Source of the DNA: Halobacillus litoralis
GTDB taxonomy: Bacteria > Bacillota > Bacilli > Bacillales > Halobacillaceae
Reading direction: 5' to 3'
DNA: 64,000 bases
Assembly (NCBI RefSeq): GCF_020524085.2
Contig: NZ_CP129016.1
Span: 2,350,001 to 2,414,000, forward strand
Both the position numbers and the translations under genes were made by a program. Shown here in pieces: positions 1 to 9,120 of this stretch (the first letter of the stretch is position 1; each line of letters begins with the position of its first letter). The notes beneath the pieces were generated by a model that was given only the letters and a program-made list of their open reading frames with translations, was not told the DNA's origin and ran no database searches.

Positions 1-924
1 CTGAAGCGGTCAACTTGTCTGCAGGACAAACGAAGAAAAAGAAAGTACTCGTGTCGAAAGCCATTCATCCTGAGTCCTTAGCTGTTATCCATTCTTATGT
101 TAAAGGACCAGGCGTTGAAGTGGTGGAGATTGATCACAAGGACGGTAGAACAGACCTTGAGCAGTTAGAAAGAGAAATAGATGAAGACACGGCAAGTGTT
201 GTTATTCAGTATCCGAACTTCTTCGGTCAAATCGAACCGCTGGACCAGGTTAGATCTATTGTAGATACACAGAAAAAAGCGATGATGATTACATCAAGCA
301 ACCCCCCTCGCTCTAGGATACTTAACGCCTCCAGGCGAATTTGGAGCTGATATCGTTGTCGGAGATGCTCAAGTGTTCGGAATACCAGCACAATATGGCG
401 GCCCGCACTGTGGATATTTTGCGACGACGAAGAAATTGATGAGAAAAGTACCAGGGAGACTCGTTGGACAGACGGTGGATGAGGAAGGTCGTCGTGGTTT
501 CGTGTTGACTTTGCAGGCGAGAGAGCAGCACATCCGTCGTGATAAAGCCACTTCAAACATTTGTTCCAATCAGGCTTTGAATGCTCTCGCTTCATCCGTA
601 GCGATGTCTTCCCTTGGTAAACAGGGACTGAAAAAGATGTCCTGGATGAACATTCAAAAAGCAGCCTATATGAAGAAACAACTCCAGGAAAAAGGTATAG
701 AGGTTGTTTTTGATGGAGCATTTTTCAACGAAATTGTAGTCAAATTAGACAGAGACGTAAAAGAGTTCAACCACAAGCTGCTTGATCGCGGTATCATTGG
801 AGGATATGACCTGGGTGAGGCAGACGAAAAACTGAAGAACTGTATGCTAGTAGCCGTAACAGAAATCCGGACAAAAGAAGAAATTGATACGTTTGTCAAG
901 GAAGTGGGGGATCTTCATGTCTAA
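1..924 (+). CDS. gcvPA: Glycine dehydrogenase (decarboxylating) subunit 1, partial, frameshifted
   Basis: This is the C-terminal part of the alpha (N-terminal-type) subunit of the glycine cleavage P-protein, which with GcvPB decarboxylates glycine and passes the aminomethyl group to lipoyl-GcvH. The gene enters from the left edge; its frame begins at base 3. The reading changes frame at a run of six C (302-307). Dropping one C joins SSNP directly to [10 protein letters not shown] and continues through [14 protein letters not shown] and [15 protein letters not shown] to the stop at 922-924, all strongly conserved in GcvPA. The break is therefore one extra base, probably a sequencing error. The stop overlaps the gcvPB start by 8 bases, so the two are translationally coupled. 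Confidence 0.9.
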
Positions 925-2380
925 TCAGGACTTTCCATTGATATTTGAATTGAGCCAAGAAAGTCGTACCGGCTATAGTTTGCCAGAGTTTGATGTGCCG
1001 GAAACGAATGTTGATGATGTAATCGGAGAAGCCTATGTTAGAAAAAGTGAACCGGACCTTCCGGAGGTGAGTGAACTGCAGATTATGCGTCACTACACCG
1101 CTCTTTCTAAAAGAAACCACGGGGTTGACTCAGGGTTTTACCCTCTTGGATCTTGTACGATGAAATACAACCCGAAAATGAATGAAGATGTAGCTCGGCT
1201 GACTGGTTTCAGTCATATCCACCCTTACCAACCGGTGGAAAGTGTACAGGGAGCTCTACATCTAATGTATGATTTGCAAGAATCCCTGGCTGCGATCACT
1301 GGAATGGATACCGTTACTTTACAGCCAGCTGCAGGCGCACACGGGGAATGGACGGGATTAATGATGATCCGTGCTTATCACGAAGCAAAAGGAGAAACGA
1401 ACCGTACGAAAGTGATTGTTCCAGACTCGGCTCATGGTACGAACCCTGCCTCAGCAACAGTCGCAGGTTTTGAAGCGGTTACGGTCAAGTCAGATGAGCG
1501 AGGTCTTGTGGACTTGGAAGACTTGAAGCGTGTCGTAAATGATCAAACGGCAGCGTTAATGCTCACCAACCCGAATACCCTCGGTTTGTTTGAAGAGGAT
1601 ATCGAAGAAATGGCAGCCATCGTGCATGAAGCTGGCGGTAAGCTCTATTATGATGGAGCGAACCTTAACGCCATTCTTGGCTATGCGCGCCCAGGAGACA
1701 TGGGTTTTGATGTCGTTCACTTGAACCTTCATAAAACATTCACAGGTCCTCATGGTGGCGGAGGTCCGGGGTCAGGTCCAGTAGGAGTAACGGCAGAATT
1801 TGCTGAATACCTACCAGCACCGATTTTGACGAAGAAAAATGATCTATATGTGTTTGACTATGATCGTCCTAAATCCATCGGGAGAGTGAAACCGTATTAT
1901 GGGAACTTCGGAATCAATGTACGTGCCTATACGTATATCCGTACGATGGGACCAGAAGGGCTGAAAAAAGTGAGTGAGTACGCCGTCATCAATGCAAATT
2001 ACATGATGCGACGTCTTCAAGAGGAATTCGATCTTCCATTCGACCGTCATTGTAAACACGAATTCATTTTGTCAGGGAAGCGGCAGAAAAAACTTGGGGT
2101 CCGCACATTGGATATGGCGAAGCGTCTCCTAGACTTCGGCTATCACCCGCCAACGATCTACTTTCCGATCAATGTGGAAGAGGCACTCATGATCGAACCC
2201 ACGGAAACGGAATCAAAAGAAACCCTGGACGATTTCATTGACCGTATGATTCAAATCGCACACGAAGCGGAAAATGATCCTGAAAAAGTACAGGAGGCTC
2301 CTCATACAACGATTGTGAGCCGTATGGATGAAACTCAGGCAGCGCGTAAACCTGTTTTAAGATACCAAAAAGAGCAATAA
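917..2380 (+). CDS. gcvPB: Glycine dehydrogenase (decarboxylating) subunit 2
   Basis: This is the PLP-binding beta subunit of the glycine cleavage P-protein, 487 residues. The PLP-binding lysine is in [11 protein letters not shown] at about residue 273, followed by the glycine-rich loop [11 protein letters not shown]. The N-terminal block with HYTALSKRN and [10 protein letters not shown] is typical of the family. I chose ATG 917 ([10 protein letters not shown]) because it follows the purine-rich GGAAGTGGGGG by a normal distance and overlaps gcvPA; the longer reading from 884 would run deep into gcvPA. The two chains form the active heterotetramer (known for the family). A strong terminator follows directly. 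Confidence 0.96.
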   Translation: MSNQDFPLIFELSQESRTGYSLPEFDVPETNVDDVIGEAYVRKSEPDLPEVSELQIMRHYTALSKRNHGVDSGFYPLGSCTMKYNPKMNEDVARLTGFSHIHPYQPVESVQGALHLMYDLQESLAAITGMDTVTLQPAAGAHGEWTGLMMIRAYHEAKGETNRTKVIVPDSAHGTNPASATVAGFEAVTVKSDERGLVDLEDLKRVVNDQTAALMLTNPNTLGLFEEDIEEMAAIVHEAGGKLYYDGANLNAILGYARPGDMGFDVVHLNLHKTFTGPHGGGGPGSGPVGVTAEFAEYLPAPILTKKNDLYVFDYDRPKSIGRVKPYYGNFGINVRAYTYIRTMGPEGLKKVSEYAVINANYMMRRLQEEFDLPFDRHCKHEFILSGKRQKKLGVRTLDMAKRLLDFGYHPPTIYFPINVEEALMIEPTETESKETLDDFIDRMIQIAHEAENDPEKVQEAPHTTIVSRMDETQAARKPVLRYQKEQ

Positions 2381-2381
2381 C

Positions 2382-2421
2382 AAAAACCCGGCGTCCGTCT
2401 AGATATGGACGCCGGGTTTTA
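2382..2421 (+). terminator. Rho-independent terminator after gcvPB
   Basis: A GC-rich stem (ACCCGGCGTCC paired with GGACGCCGGGT) with a ten-base loop is followed by TTTT. It closes the glycine-cleavage operon. Confidence 0.9.
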
Positions 2422-2461
2422 TCTCTTAAACAATATGGCAGGATACTTGAATAGCCAGTTT

Positions 2462-2520
2462 CCAGACTTTTATTGAGTGGTTGGGGCTACGGGGAATAGC
2501 TCGCTTTCCGCGGGAGCGAT
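2462..2520. repeat. Truncated copy of the intergenic TIR repeat family
   Basis: The stretch containing GAGTGGTTGGGGCTACGGGG, then CTCGCTTTCCGCGGGAGCG, closely matches the left parts of the repeats near 16.8 and 34.1 kb. Only the left portion is present, with no recognisable right inverted end before the yqhL terminator. It is read as a decayed or partial copy. The 15-20 bases before it (GGCAGGATACTTG) resemble the B-type outer end of the full copies. Confidence 0.65.
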
Positions 2521-2534
2521 AGTTTAATGGGAAG

Positions 2535-2567
2535 AAAATAAAATCCCGGTTCTTAGGGGAACCGGGA
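2535..2567 (-). terminator. Terminator of yqhL
   Basis: On the minus strand an eight-base stem (CCCGGTTC / GAACCGGG) with a short loop is followed by ATTTTATTTT, just past the yqhL stop codon. Confidence 0.85.
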
Positions 2568-2574
2568 GGGTTGA

Positions 2575-2955
2575 TTATTTTTTCGTTTTGACCTTACCAT
2601 TCCACTTTTTGAAGCCACCTTCAAGCATATTGAGGTCTTCATATCCTTGTTTGTGGAGCATCATTGCGGCACGCGCGGACCGGGCGCCGCTTTGGCAGTA
2701 TAGATAAACAGGTTTGTCTTTGCGGATTTCAATAAGGCGGTTCTTCATTTGAGACAATGGAATATTTCTTGCCCCTAAGATGTGACCGCCATCAAATTCC
2801 TTCGGTTCACGAACGTCAATTAACTGGGCTTTTCTGTAGCCCTCGCGGAACTTGTCTTCCGGTAATGTGGTCATGATTTTTCTTGCTTTGAAGAATCTAT
2901 ACAAACCGAAAGCGATAACCACTAGGATCGCTGCGATTAAGATCCATAAATCCAT
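2575..2955 (-). CDS. yqhL: Membrane-anchored rhodanese-like protein YqhL
   Basis: This 126-residue protein has an N-terminal membrane helix (residues 3-21) followed by one rhodanese domain. The active-site loop is CQSGAR with the nucleophile Cys87, so sulfurtransferase or persulfide chemistry is expected; the physiological acceptor is not known. The motifs DVREPKEF and GHILGARNIP are typical of single-domain GlpE-like rhodaneses. The start has GAGGGGGATGG upstream. In B. subtilis the homologue also lies next to gcvPB, but there lipM follows, whereas here a ribonucleotide reductase gene follows. Confidence 0.9.
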   Translation of the reverse strand: MDLWILIAAILVVIAFGLYRFFKARKIMTTLPEDKFREGYRKAQLIDVREPKEFDGGHILGARNIPLSQMKNRLIEIRKDKPVYLYCQSGARSARAAMMLHKQGYEDLNMLEGGFKKWNGKVKTKK

Positions 2956-3202
2956 CTTTCCATCCCCCTCATTTCTCTATTCCTCTATCTATTATAGGAG
3001 GGAATGATGAGTATTTCAAAAAAATTTTTCCGAAACTTGCGGGGAATTGTTATTTTGTCGAGGATTGTAGAAGGTGTTTGGATGCAAATGATGAAAAAGC
3101 TGATACAAACAATAGGGAGCAGGTTTTTCTTTCAATCTCTGGTATATCCGTTTAATATCTCAAGATTTTTCGATTGACAAGTTTCTACATATTCGTTCAA
3201 CA

Positions 3203-3249
3203 GCACAATATATGGTGACTGAAAATTATCACAACACAATATATTGATT
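3203..3249 (+). promoter_or_regulatory. Pair of NrdR-box-like operators
   Basis: Two 16-base sites resemble the NrdR box acaCwAtATaTwGtgt. Site 1 is 3203-3218 (GCACAATATATGGTGA, 13 of 16 by my count). Site 2 is 3234-3249 (ACACAATATATTGATT, 14 of 16). They are 31 bases start to start, about three helical turns, the phasing expected for cooperative NrdR binding. NrdR represses ribonucleotide reductase genes in many bacteria (established knowledge), and both boxes lie just upstream of nrdJ. Confidence 0.8.
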
Positions 3250-3273
3250 ATCTTTTTGTAGATGTGGTATGTT
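3244..3273 (+). promoter_or_regulatory. Candidate sigma-A promoter of nrdJ
   Basis: TTGATT (3244-3249) and TATGTT (3268-3273) are separated by 18 bases, with an extended TG motif one base before the -10. The -35 overlaps the second NrdR-like box, which fits repression by occlusion. The assignment is by inspection only. Confidence 0.5.
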
Positions 3274-3326
3274 ACTTATATCAAATGAAAATTACTTAGT
3301 TTTTAGTTTAAAGGGAGAGATGCAAA

Positions 3327-5900
3327 ATGCAGACGACCACCTCCACAGATGTACACACGAAAATTGACGTGGACCGCCTCAATGCGGATATAAGGCAATT
3401 TCCACAGGTCCATGAGATTACTGAATCCATGACAATTACGCACAAAGGTGTATCAAGACTTGTGATGCTAGACAGGTATGCGTTTAAAGATACAGAAAAG
3501 TTGACTCTTGCAGAGGGAGATTTCGTTGTTCTTACAGTTAAGGACGACCCTAAGTTTCCTGCTCGAGGATTTGGATTTATTCATTCCATTGACTGGCAGT
3601 CCCATCAAGCCATTGTGAAAGTGGAGAATGAATTCTTAAATGTTCTTGAACATGAAGAGGAACGAAGAACGGGATTGATCAAGCGCAACCTTGATACCAT
3701 TGATAAACCTCTGGAAGTCTATTATGAGCAGATTGCACTTCGAAATGCGTCAGGTCTCTCAGAAGTAGAAACAGACACAGAAAAGAAACAGCAGAGCTTC
3801 CATGACTTTTATGAAGAGTTATCGGAGTTGAATTTCATTCCAGCTGGACGTGTATTGTATGGCGCAGGTTCACAAACCGACGTTACGTATTTTAATTGTT
3901 ATGTCATGCCATACATTCAAGACTCCCGCGAGGGTATATCGGACCATCGTAAGCAGGTGATGGAAATCATGTCCCGTGGAGGTGGAGTTGGAACAAACGG
4001 ATCGACGTTACGCCCACGTAATACGCTGGCTCGAGGAGTGAATGGTAAATCTTCAGGTTCGGTTTCCAGGCTCGATGATATCGCGAAGCTTACACATCTT
4101 GTGGAACAAGGCGGTTCGAGACGAGGGGCGCAAATGATCATGTTATCCGACTGGCACCCCGACATCTTGGAGTTTATTATCTCTAAAATGCAAAATACGA
4201 GAATTCTTCGATTCCTCATTGAGAATACCGAAGATGAAACGATCAAGCAGTTGGCTAAAGATAAATTGAAGTTTACCCCTCTCACGGAAACGGAGAAAGA
4301 CTTGTACCAGAGTGTTGTCAATTATAAGCACATTCAGGGACAAGGAGGGTTTACGGACCAAAGCATTCAAGAAGCGGAAGAAAAGCTGCACTTGGGTGGA
4401 AACTATACCGTTCATAATTCTGAATTCCTGACAGGTGCCAACATTTCAGTTTGTATCACCAATGAATTCATGGAAGCAGTGGAAAATGATGCTGATTATG
4501 AGCTGCGTTTCCCGGATGTAGAAAATTACTCAGCGGAAGAAATGGAAAGATACAATGAAGAATGGCATCAAAGTGGAGATGTTCGTGAATGGGAAGCTCG
4601 CGGATTTGGTGTACGCACGTATCGTACTGTGAAAGCTAGCGAACTATGGAACCTCATCAATATTTGTGCTACGTATTCGGCTGAGCCGGGGATATTCTTT
4701 ATTGATAATGCCAATGAGAAGACAAATGCAACAGCCTATGGACAGAAGGTCGTTGCTACGAACCCTTGTGGGGAACAGCCGCTTGCCCCTTATTCTGTTT
4801 GTAATTTGGCTGCTGTTAATTTGGCAAATCTTGCAGATAAAGATCGTAAGCAGGTCGACTTTGAAAAGCTTAAGAAAACGGTACGCCGTGGTGTGCGTTT
4901 GCAGGACAATGTAATTGATGCAACTCCATATTTCTTAGAGGAAAATAAAGTACAGGCCCTTGGAGAACGAAGAATTGGACTTGGTGTCATGGGACTGCAT
5001 GACTTGTTGATTTATTGTGAAACAACATATGGATCAGAAGAAGGGAATCAACTGGTCGATGAAATTTTTGAAGCTATCGCAACTACGGCATACCGTGAGT
5101 CCGTTGAACTTGCGAAAGAAAAAGGAAGCTTCCCATTCTTAACAGGAAAAACGGATGCAGAGACGAAAGAGCTGCGAGAACGTTTTATTCAAACCGGTTA
5201 TATGAAGGAAATGCCGGAAGATATACGCCAGGATGTATTGACTTATGGTATTAGAAACTCCCATCTCTTAACTGTTGCACCTACAGGAAGTACAGGTACA
5301 ATGGTAGGCGTAAGTACGGGTCTTGAGCCTTACTTTTCATTCTCCTATTATAGAAGCGGTCGATTAGGTAAATTTATCGAGGTTAAAGCAGATATTCTTC
5401 AGGAATATTTGGATGCTCATCCGGAACAAGATCCAAATGAGCTGCCGGATTGGTTCATCACCGCAATGACTATGACACCGGAGGCACACGCGGATACACA
5501 GTGTATTATACAGCGCTGGGTGGATAGCAGTATATCCAAGACAGTCAATGCTCCGAAAGGATACACAGTTGAAGAAGTGGAACGAGTGTACCAACGACTA
5601 TACCGTGGAGGTGCCAAAGGCGGTACGGTGTATGTTGATGGAAGTCGAGATAGTCAAGTACTATCTTTGAAAGCAGAAGAAAATGACTTCGAGGGAGAAC
5701 AGACGGAACTGTTTGAATCTGAAGACAAAAAACCCCATGTTGTTCTTATGGATACCATTCATGAACTCGACAAGACTAACGTTACGATTGGATCTGAAGT
5801 AGGAGATACTTGTCCAGTCTGCCGCCAAGGTACGGTTGAAGATATCGGTGGTTGTAATACTTGCACAAATTGTAATGCCCAACTGAAGTGTGGATTGTAA
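3327..5900 (+). CDS. nrdJ: Adenosylcobalamin-dependent (class II) ribonucleoside-diphosphate reductase
   Basis: This 857-residue single-chain reductase makes deoxyribonucleotides with a radical generated from adenosylcobalamin, so it needs no NrdB-type radical subunit. Visible hallmarks are FNCYV near residue 190 (first redox cysteine), NPCGEQPL near 479 (catalytic Cys and Glu), SVCNLAAVNL just after, and the PTGSTGTM loop near 652. The tail carries CPVC, GCNTCTNC and a final CGL: a zinc-ribbon-like cysteine cluster plus a cysteine that could re-reduce the active site. No ATP-cone is obvious at the N terminus, so allosteric activity control may be lacking (inference). It starts after AAAGGGAGAG and ends at a strong terminator as a single-gene unit. 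It occupies the place of lipM in B. subtilis. Confidence 0.93.
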   Translation: MQTTTSTDVHTKIDVDRLNADIRQFPQVHEITESMTITHKGVSRLVMLDRYAFKDTEKLTLAEGDFVVLTVKDDPKFPARGFGFIHSIDWQSHQAIVKVENEFLNVLEHEEERRTGLIKRNLDTIDKPLEVYYEQIALRNASGLSEVETDTEKKQQSFHDFYEELSELNFIPAGRVLYGAGSQTDVTYFNCYVMPYIQDSREGISDHRKQVMEIMSRGGGVGTNGSTLRPRNTLARGVNGKSSGSVSRLDDIAKLTHLVEQGGSRRGAQMIMLSDWHPDILEFIISKMQNTRILRFLIENTEDETIKQLAKDKLKFTPLTETEKDLYQSVVNYKHIQGQGGFTDQSIQEAEEKLHLGGNYTVHNSEFLTGANISVCITNEFMEAVENDADYELRFPDVENYSAEEMERYNEEWHQSGDVREWEARGFGVRTYRTVKASELWNLINICATYSAEPGIFFIDNANEKTNATAYGQKVVATNPCGEQPLAPYSVCNLAAVNLANLADKDRKQVDFEKLKKTVRRGVRLQDNVIDATPYFLEENKVQALGERRIGLGVMGLHDLLIYCETTYGSEEGNQLVDEIFEAIATTAYRESVELAKEKGSFPFLTGKTDAETKELRERFIQTGYMKEMPEDIRQDVLTYGIRNSHLLTVAPTGSTGTMVGVSTGLEPYFSFSYYRSGRLGKFIEVKADILQEYLDAHPEQDPNELPDWFITAMTMTPEAHADTQCIIQRWVDSSISKTVNAPKGYTVEEVERVYQRLYRGGAKGGTVYVDGSRDSQVLSLKAEENDFEGEQTELFESEDKKPHVVLMDTIHELDKTNVTIGSEVGDTCPVCRQGTVEDIGGCNTCTNCNAQLKCGL

Positions 5901-5904
5901 AGAA

Positions 5905-5941
5905 AAATAACCGGTCGTTTTTAACGACCGGTTCATTTTTT
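5905..5941 (+). terminator. Terminator of nrdJ
   Basis: A nine-base stem (AACCGGTCG / CGACCGGTT) is followed by CATTTTTTATT. Confidence 0.9.
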
Positions 5942-6143
5942 ATTGCGATTTATTACATTCTTGCTCTAACCATCTTGGTTTTAGAGCTTCCCGAATTCAA
6001 ATGCACAAAAATTCAGAAGTACAGCCCTCGCTTGTCACTGGTAGGAATCTGGTGTATCATTTTATTGTGCAAACATATGCTATAAAAACCGTCCGTCATA
6101 TTATGTATGGCGTGTACATAAGACAGGGTATTGGGGGTTCAAC

Positions 6144-6575
6144 ATGCCGACACCTAGCATGGAAGATTATATTGAACAAATATATATATTGATTGAAGAT
6201 AAAGGGTATGCACGTGTTTCTGATATTGCTGAAAATCTGCAGGTGCATCCGTCATCCGTGACGAAGATGGTTCAAAAACTTGACCGAGACCAATACTTGA
6301 ACTATGAAAAATATCGCGGGTTGATCCTAACACCAAAAGGAAAGAAAGTTGGGAAACGGCTTGTATATCGTCATGAACTTTTGGAGCAGTTCTTAGAGAT
6401 TATCGGTGTCGATCAGGAGAACATCTATGATGATGTTGAGGGTATTGAGCACCACATGAGTTGGAATTCCATCGACCGTATAGGAGATCTCGTTCAATAT
6501 TTTGATGAGAACCCGGAGCGAGTGGATTCTTTGAGAGAAGTCCAGAAAAAGAATGAAGAACAGAATGATGAGTAA
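6144..6575 (+). CDS. mntR: Manganese-responsive transcriptional regulator MntR
   Basis: This 143-residue DtxR/MntR-family repressor senses Mn(II) and controls manganese uptake and efflux genes. The winged helix-turn-helix spans about residues 5-65. All manganese ligands known from B. subtilis MntR are in place at the same numbers: Asp8, Glu11, His77, Glu99, Glu102 and His103. The length matches the family, which has no C-terminal SH3-like domain. The start at ATG 6144 follows a weak GGGGG ribosome site. The gene stands alone between two terminators. Confidence 0.95.
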   Translation: MPTPSMEDYIEQIYILIEDKGYARVSDIAENLQVHPSSVTKMVQKLDRDQYLNYEKYRGLILTPKGKKVGKRLVYRHELLEQFLEIIGVDQENIYDDVEGIEHHMSWNSIDRIGDLVQYFDENPERVDSLREVQKKNEEQNDE

Positions 6576-6876
6576 GTAGACGCATGGGATCCCATGCGTC
6601 TTTTATTTGCTGATAAACTTGTGCTCCTAAACGACAGGGGCAGCTCTCTTAAAGATATATTGGATATGTTTTGGGATCTGCAGGGTCGTCTGATCCTTTT
6701 CACCAATCTTTTCTCACCAGAAGGTCCAGCCCCTAATTAGCTAAGGTAAGGAAGCTACTAAGTGTCAGCGAAAGACATGATTTAGCAGTATGAATAACCT
6801 TACATTTCAATTCGGCTGCTTTCGTTCTAATTTGCCAAACGCGTGTTTATAATGAAGTAAAGTGGGGTGAAGCAGG
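6576..6876. other. Intergenic region between mntR and yqhO
   Basis: This 301-base gap contains the mntR terminator at its left end and a TATAAT hexamer (6848-6853) about 24 bases before the yqhO start, with only a poor -35 (TTCTAA, 6825-6830). I see no gene, tRNA or conserved RNA in the rest. Confidence 0.5.
6578..6608 (+). terminator. Terminator of mntR
   Basis: The near-perfect palindrome GACGCATGGG / CCCATGCGTC is followed by TTTTATTT. Confidence 0.9.
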
Positions 6877-7764
6877 ATGAAAGTGGACGGAGTTTTTTCC
6901 GGTGGCGGTGTGAAGGCCCTTGCTTTCATTGGGGCACTTGAAGAACTGGAAGAGCAAGGATACACATTCAAACGAATGGCCGGAACATCCGCTGGTGCCA
7001 TTTTAGCGAGTTTGACAGCTGCCGGCTACACGGCTAAAGAACTGAAGGAAAGACTCAATAATCTTTCGTTTCTTAGTCTAGTAGACGTTCCATTGACAGA
7101 TCGCCTGTTTCCATTTATGAAATGGCTTCTTTTGTATTACCGGATGGGGCTTTATAAAGGGAATCAGTTGGAAAATGTTCTTGAAGAGTGGCTTGGTGAA
7201 AAAGGTGTTCGTACGTTTGCCGACTTACCGCCTGGGTCTTTAAAGGTGATATGTTCTGATCTAACACAGGGGAGAATCGTTGTCATACCTGATGATTTGA
7301 AGAAAGTTTACGGCATTGATCCGGCTACCTTTTCTGTAGCAAAAGCAGTAAGGATGAGCTCGGGACTCCCCTACTTTTTCATTCCCGTTAAAATACATGG
7401 GAAACGCGGAAGATCCATTATTGTAGATGGAGGAGTGTTGAGTAACTTTCCTCTGTGGATTTGGGAAAAACAGGACGGATGCCGTACTAGACCTATCATT
7501 GGAATGAAGTTAAGTGATGAACCAGATAAACTACCCGAACAGAAAATTAAAAATGCGATTCAAATGTTCCACGCCCTTTTTAAAACGATGCAGCAGGCTC
7601 ATGATGCAAGGTACATTTCCAAGGCTCTAAGTAAGGATATTATCTTCATTCCGGTCAGTGGAGTGGAAACGACGGATTTTGATATGAGCAAAGAAGAAAA
7701 AGAAACATTGATGGAATTAGGTCGAGAACATGCGGGGAAATTTTTAAAAAGGTGGAGCCGATAA
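6877..7764 (+). CDS. yqhO: Patatin-like phospholipase family protein YqhO
   Basis: This 295-residue serine hydrolase has the patatin fold. The oxyanion-hole motif GGGVKA is at residues 9-14, the nucleophile elbow GTSAG has Ser38, and the catalytic aspartate is in VDGGVLSNFP near residue 185. Together these give the Ser-Asp dyad of bacterial patatin-like esterases. There is no signal peptide, so it is probably cytoplasmic or peripheral to the membrane. Substrate unknown. It starts at ATG 6877 after GGGGTGAAGCAGG. In B. subtilis the gene also lies just after mntR. Confidence 0.92.
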   Translation: MKVDGVFSGGGVKALAFIGALEELEEQGYTFKRMAGTSAGAILASLTAAGYTAKELKERLNNLSFLSLVDVPLTDRLFPFMKWLLLYYRMGLYKGNQLENVLEEWLGEKGVRTFADLPPGSLKVICSDLTQGRIVVIPDDLKKVYGIDPATFSVAKAVRMSSGLPYFFIPVKIHGKRGRSIIVDGGVLSNFPLWIWEKQDGCRTRPIIGMKLSDEPDKLPEQKIKNAIQMFHALFKTMQQAHDARYISKALSKDIIFIPVSGVETTDFDMSKEEKETLMELGREHAGKFLKRWSR

Positions 7765-7781
7765 TACTAAAATATGAAATG

Positions 7782-7816
7782 AAAAATCGAGCCATCAGAA
7801 GGTGGCTCGATTTTTT
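7782..7816. terminator. Bidirectional terminator between yqhO and yqhP
   Basis: A stem (AATCGAGCCATC / GGTGGCTCGATT) has A-rich sequence on the left and T6 on the right, so it can stop transcription of both convergent genes. Its right half overlaps the yqhP 3' end. Confidence 0.85.
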
Positions 7817-8202
7817 CCTTTGCTTTTATTGCCTTCAATAACACGAAGCTGTGGACCGTTCATACGTTTGCGGTTTTTTCGACCTAATGAAGAGGCCTTG
7901 GTCTGTGCTTTGGCTACAGGGCTTTTCTTAATTGCGGGGGTTGGTTGCTTGTATTTTTGTTTAGATTGCTTGACCGCTTGCTTATATTTTTTCATTTCAT
8001 TTCGGTTTCCACCTGCCGCTCCTCCAAAGCCGCGTTTGCGGAGGAAGAAGAAGTAGATGGCTCCATAAATGAGAGCGGCGATTCCGATCATCGTGACGAT
8101 CGAAGTGAGAAAGCCAGTCGTGTTTGTAAACAGCTGGATGCCAACAAAGAAGATGGCTAAACCGATCAACGTGTAAATGACAGGAGTCATCCAATTACGC
8201 AT
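7795..8202 (-). CDS. yqhP: SA1362-family membrane protein YqhP
   Basis: This 135-residue protein has two membrane helices (about 7-25 and 32-54) followed by a short glycine-rich turn and a strongly basic, low-complexity tail rich in Lys, Gln and Arg. That layout fits the YqhP/SA1362 family; function is unknown. The tail could bind nucleic acid or acidic lipid, but nothing in the sequence decides this. It starts after AGAAGGGAGG on the minus strand and is convergent with yqhO. Confidence 0.8.
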   Translation of the reverse strand: MRNWMTPVIYTLIGLAIFFVGIQLFTNTTGFLTSIVTMIGIAALIYGAIYFFFLRKRGFGGAAGGNRNEMKKYKQAVKQSKQKYKQPTPAIKKSPVAKAQTKASSLGRKNRKRMNGPQLRVIEGNKSKGKNRATF

Positions 8203-8548
8203 GATATTTTCCTCCCTTCTCGTAGTGGTCGACTATGAATATCTGGTTATTGAACTATACCCTTATTTCAACACTATTCATCATCAGATGCGGCGGATGG
8301 TAGGCTGTTATGTGCTATTTAAGATTGTTTCCTTTATAGAGTAAAATATGCAGCCCCATCTTAATTTTTGAATGGTGGAAGAGTACATTTTAGTAAACTC
8401 TTACCTTCAAGCGGGCTGTTTAAACAATAGAATATTAAAATTGGTTGGACTTCTATTTTACCTTAAATCTCCATGAATCACTAGCCCAACAATTGAAAAG
8501 AGCATGAAAAAATTGGGGTTGGTTAAAATGAGAATAGAGGTGATGAAG
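8203..8548. other. Intergenic region upstream of yqhR, with a nested stem-loop
   Basis: This 346-base gap lies between divergent yqhP and yqhR. The yqhQ gene found here in B. subtilis is missing. At 8351-8418 an outer helix (CAGCCC 8351-8356 / GGGCTG 8413-8418) encloses an inner hairpin (AAGAGT 8379-8384 / ACTCTT 8397-8402, extended by GGT/ACC across a bulge). No run of T follows, so it is not an ordinary terminator. No promoter could be assigned with confidence. Confidence 0.45.
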
Positions 8549-9075
8549 ATGGCTGAAAAACAAAAAGACCAAAAACAAGACCAAAGACAACAAGAACCAC
8601 AGCAAAGTGTCATATCAAAAGCATTAGTCACAGGTTTTACCGCCGGAGTTTTATGGAGTGGTTTAGGGACAATCGCTTATTATTTTAATTTCACAGAGGT
8701 GTCTCCTGCCTCCTTCATATTTCGCTCATTTTGGCAGACGGAATGGACCGGAACATGGCTTGCTGAAGTGTTAGCCGTTCTTATTGTCGGTATTTTATCT
8801 TTAGGAACGGCTCGTTTACTACCTTCTCTTGAAAAAAAGGAATGGAATCTGGCCTGGGAGTCTTTTATGGAATCGGGCTATGGGCGATTGTTTATTTTCT
8901 ATTGACTCCGATCTTTCCGGCAATCCCGACTTTCATGGAACTCAATAGTGATACATGGGTTACAACCGGCTGTTTATTTATTTTATACGGTGTTTTTATC
9001 GGGTATTCCATTTCCTATGAATACAGGGAGTTCAATGAGACAGTGAATTCTTATTCAAATCAAGGGAGAGTATGA
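8549..9075 (+). CDS. yqhR: YqhR-like conserved membrane protein, frameshifted
   Basis: This membrane protein of unknown function has about four predicted helices. Its N terminus is rich in Lys and Gln, followed by ISKALVTGFTAGVLWSGL. The frame breaks at a run of seven A (8832-8838); restoring one A gives LEKKGMESGLGVFYGIGLW and runs on to the stop at 9073-9075. I prefer ATG 8549 because AGAGGTGATG precedes it by the usual distance, whereas the upstream ATG 8504 has no such site. It is followed by aroQ after 45 bases. The family name rests on position and membrane topology. Confidence 0.75.
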
Positions 9076-9120
9076 TAAACTTAAAGTGTATGACAATTTT
9101 GGAAATGGTGGGATTGTTGA

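Larger units (their letters stand above)
2956..3326. other. Intergenic regulatory region between yqhL and nrdJ
   Basis: These 371 bases separate divergent genes. The right half holds two NrdR-like boxes and a plausible promoter for nrdJ, listed separately. The left half (about 2990-3160) is AT-rich and I see no gene in it. No conserved B12 box was recognised, so a cobalamin riboswitch is not supported. Confidence 0.7.

Noticed and set aside
227..721. 164-residue minus-strand frame opposite gcvPA
   Set aside because: It is antisense to a strongly conserved coding region, low in protein-like features and without a ribosome site.
2990..3326. Cobalamin riboswitch before the B12-dependent reductase
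   Set aside because: No B12-box-like conserved core or suitable stem array was seen; the region instead carries NrdR-like boxes. A covariance search was not possible.
5942..6192. Two short plus-strand frames between nrdJ and mntR
   Set aside because: They start within the terminator or without a ribosome site and run out of frame into mntR; no family features.
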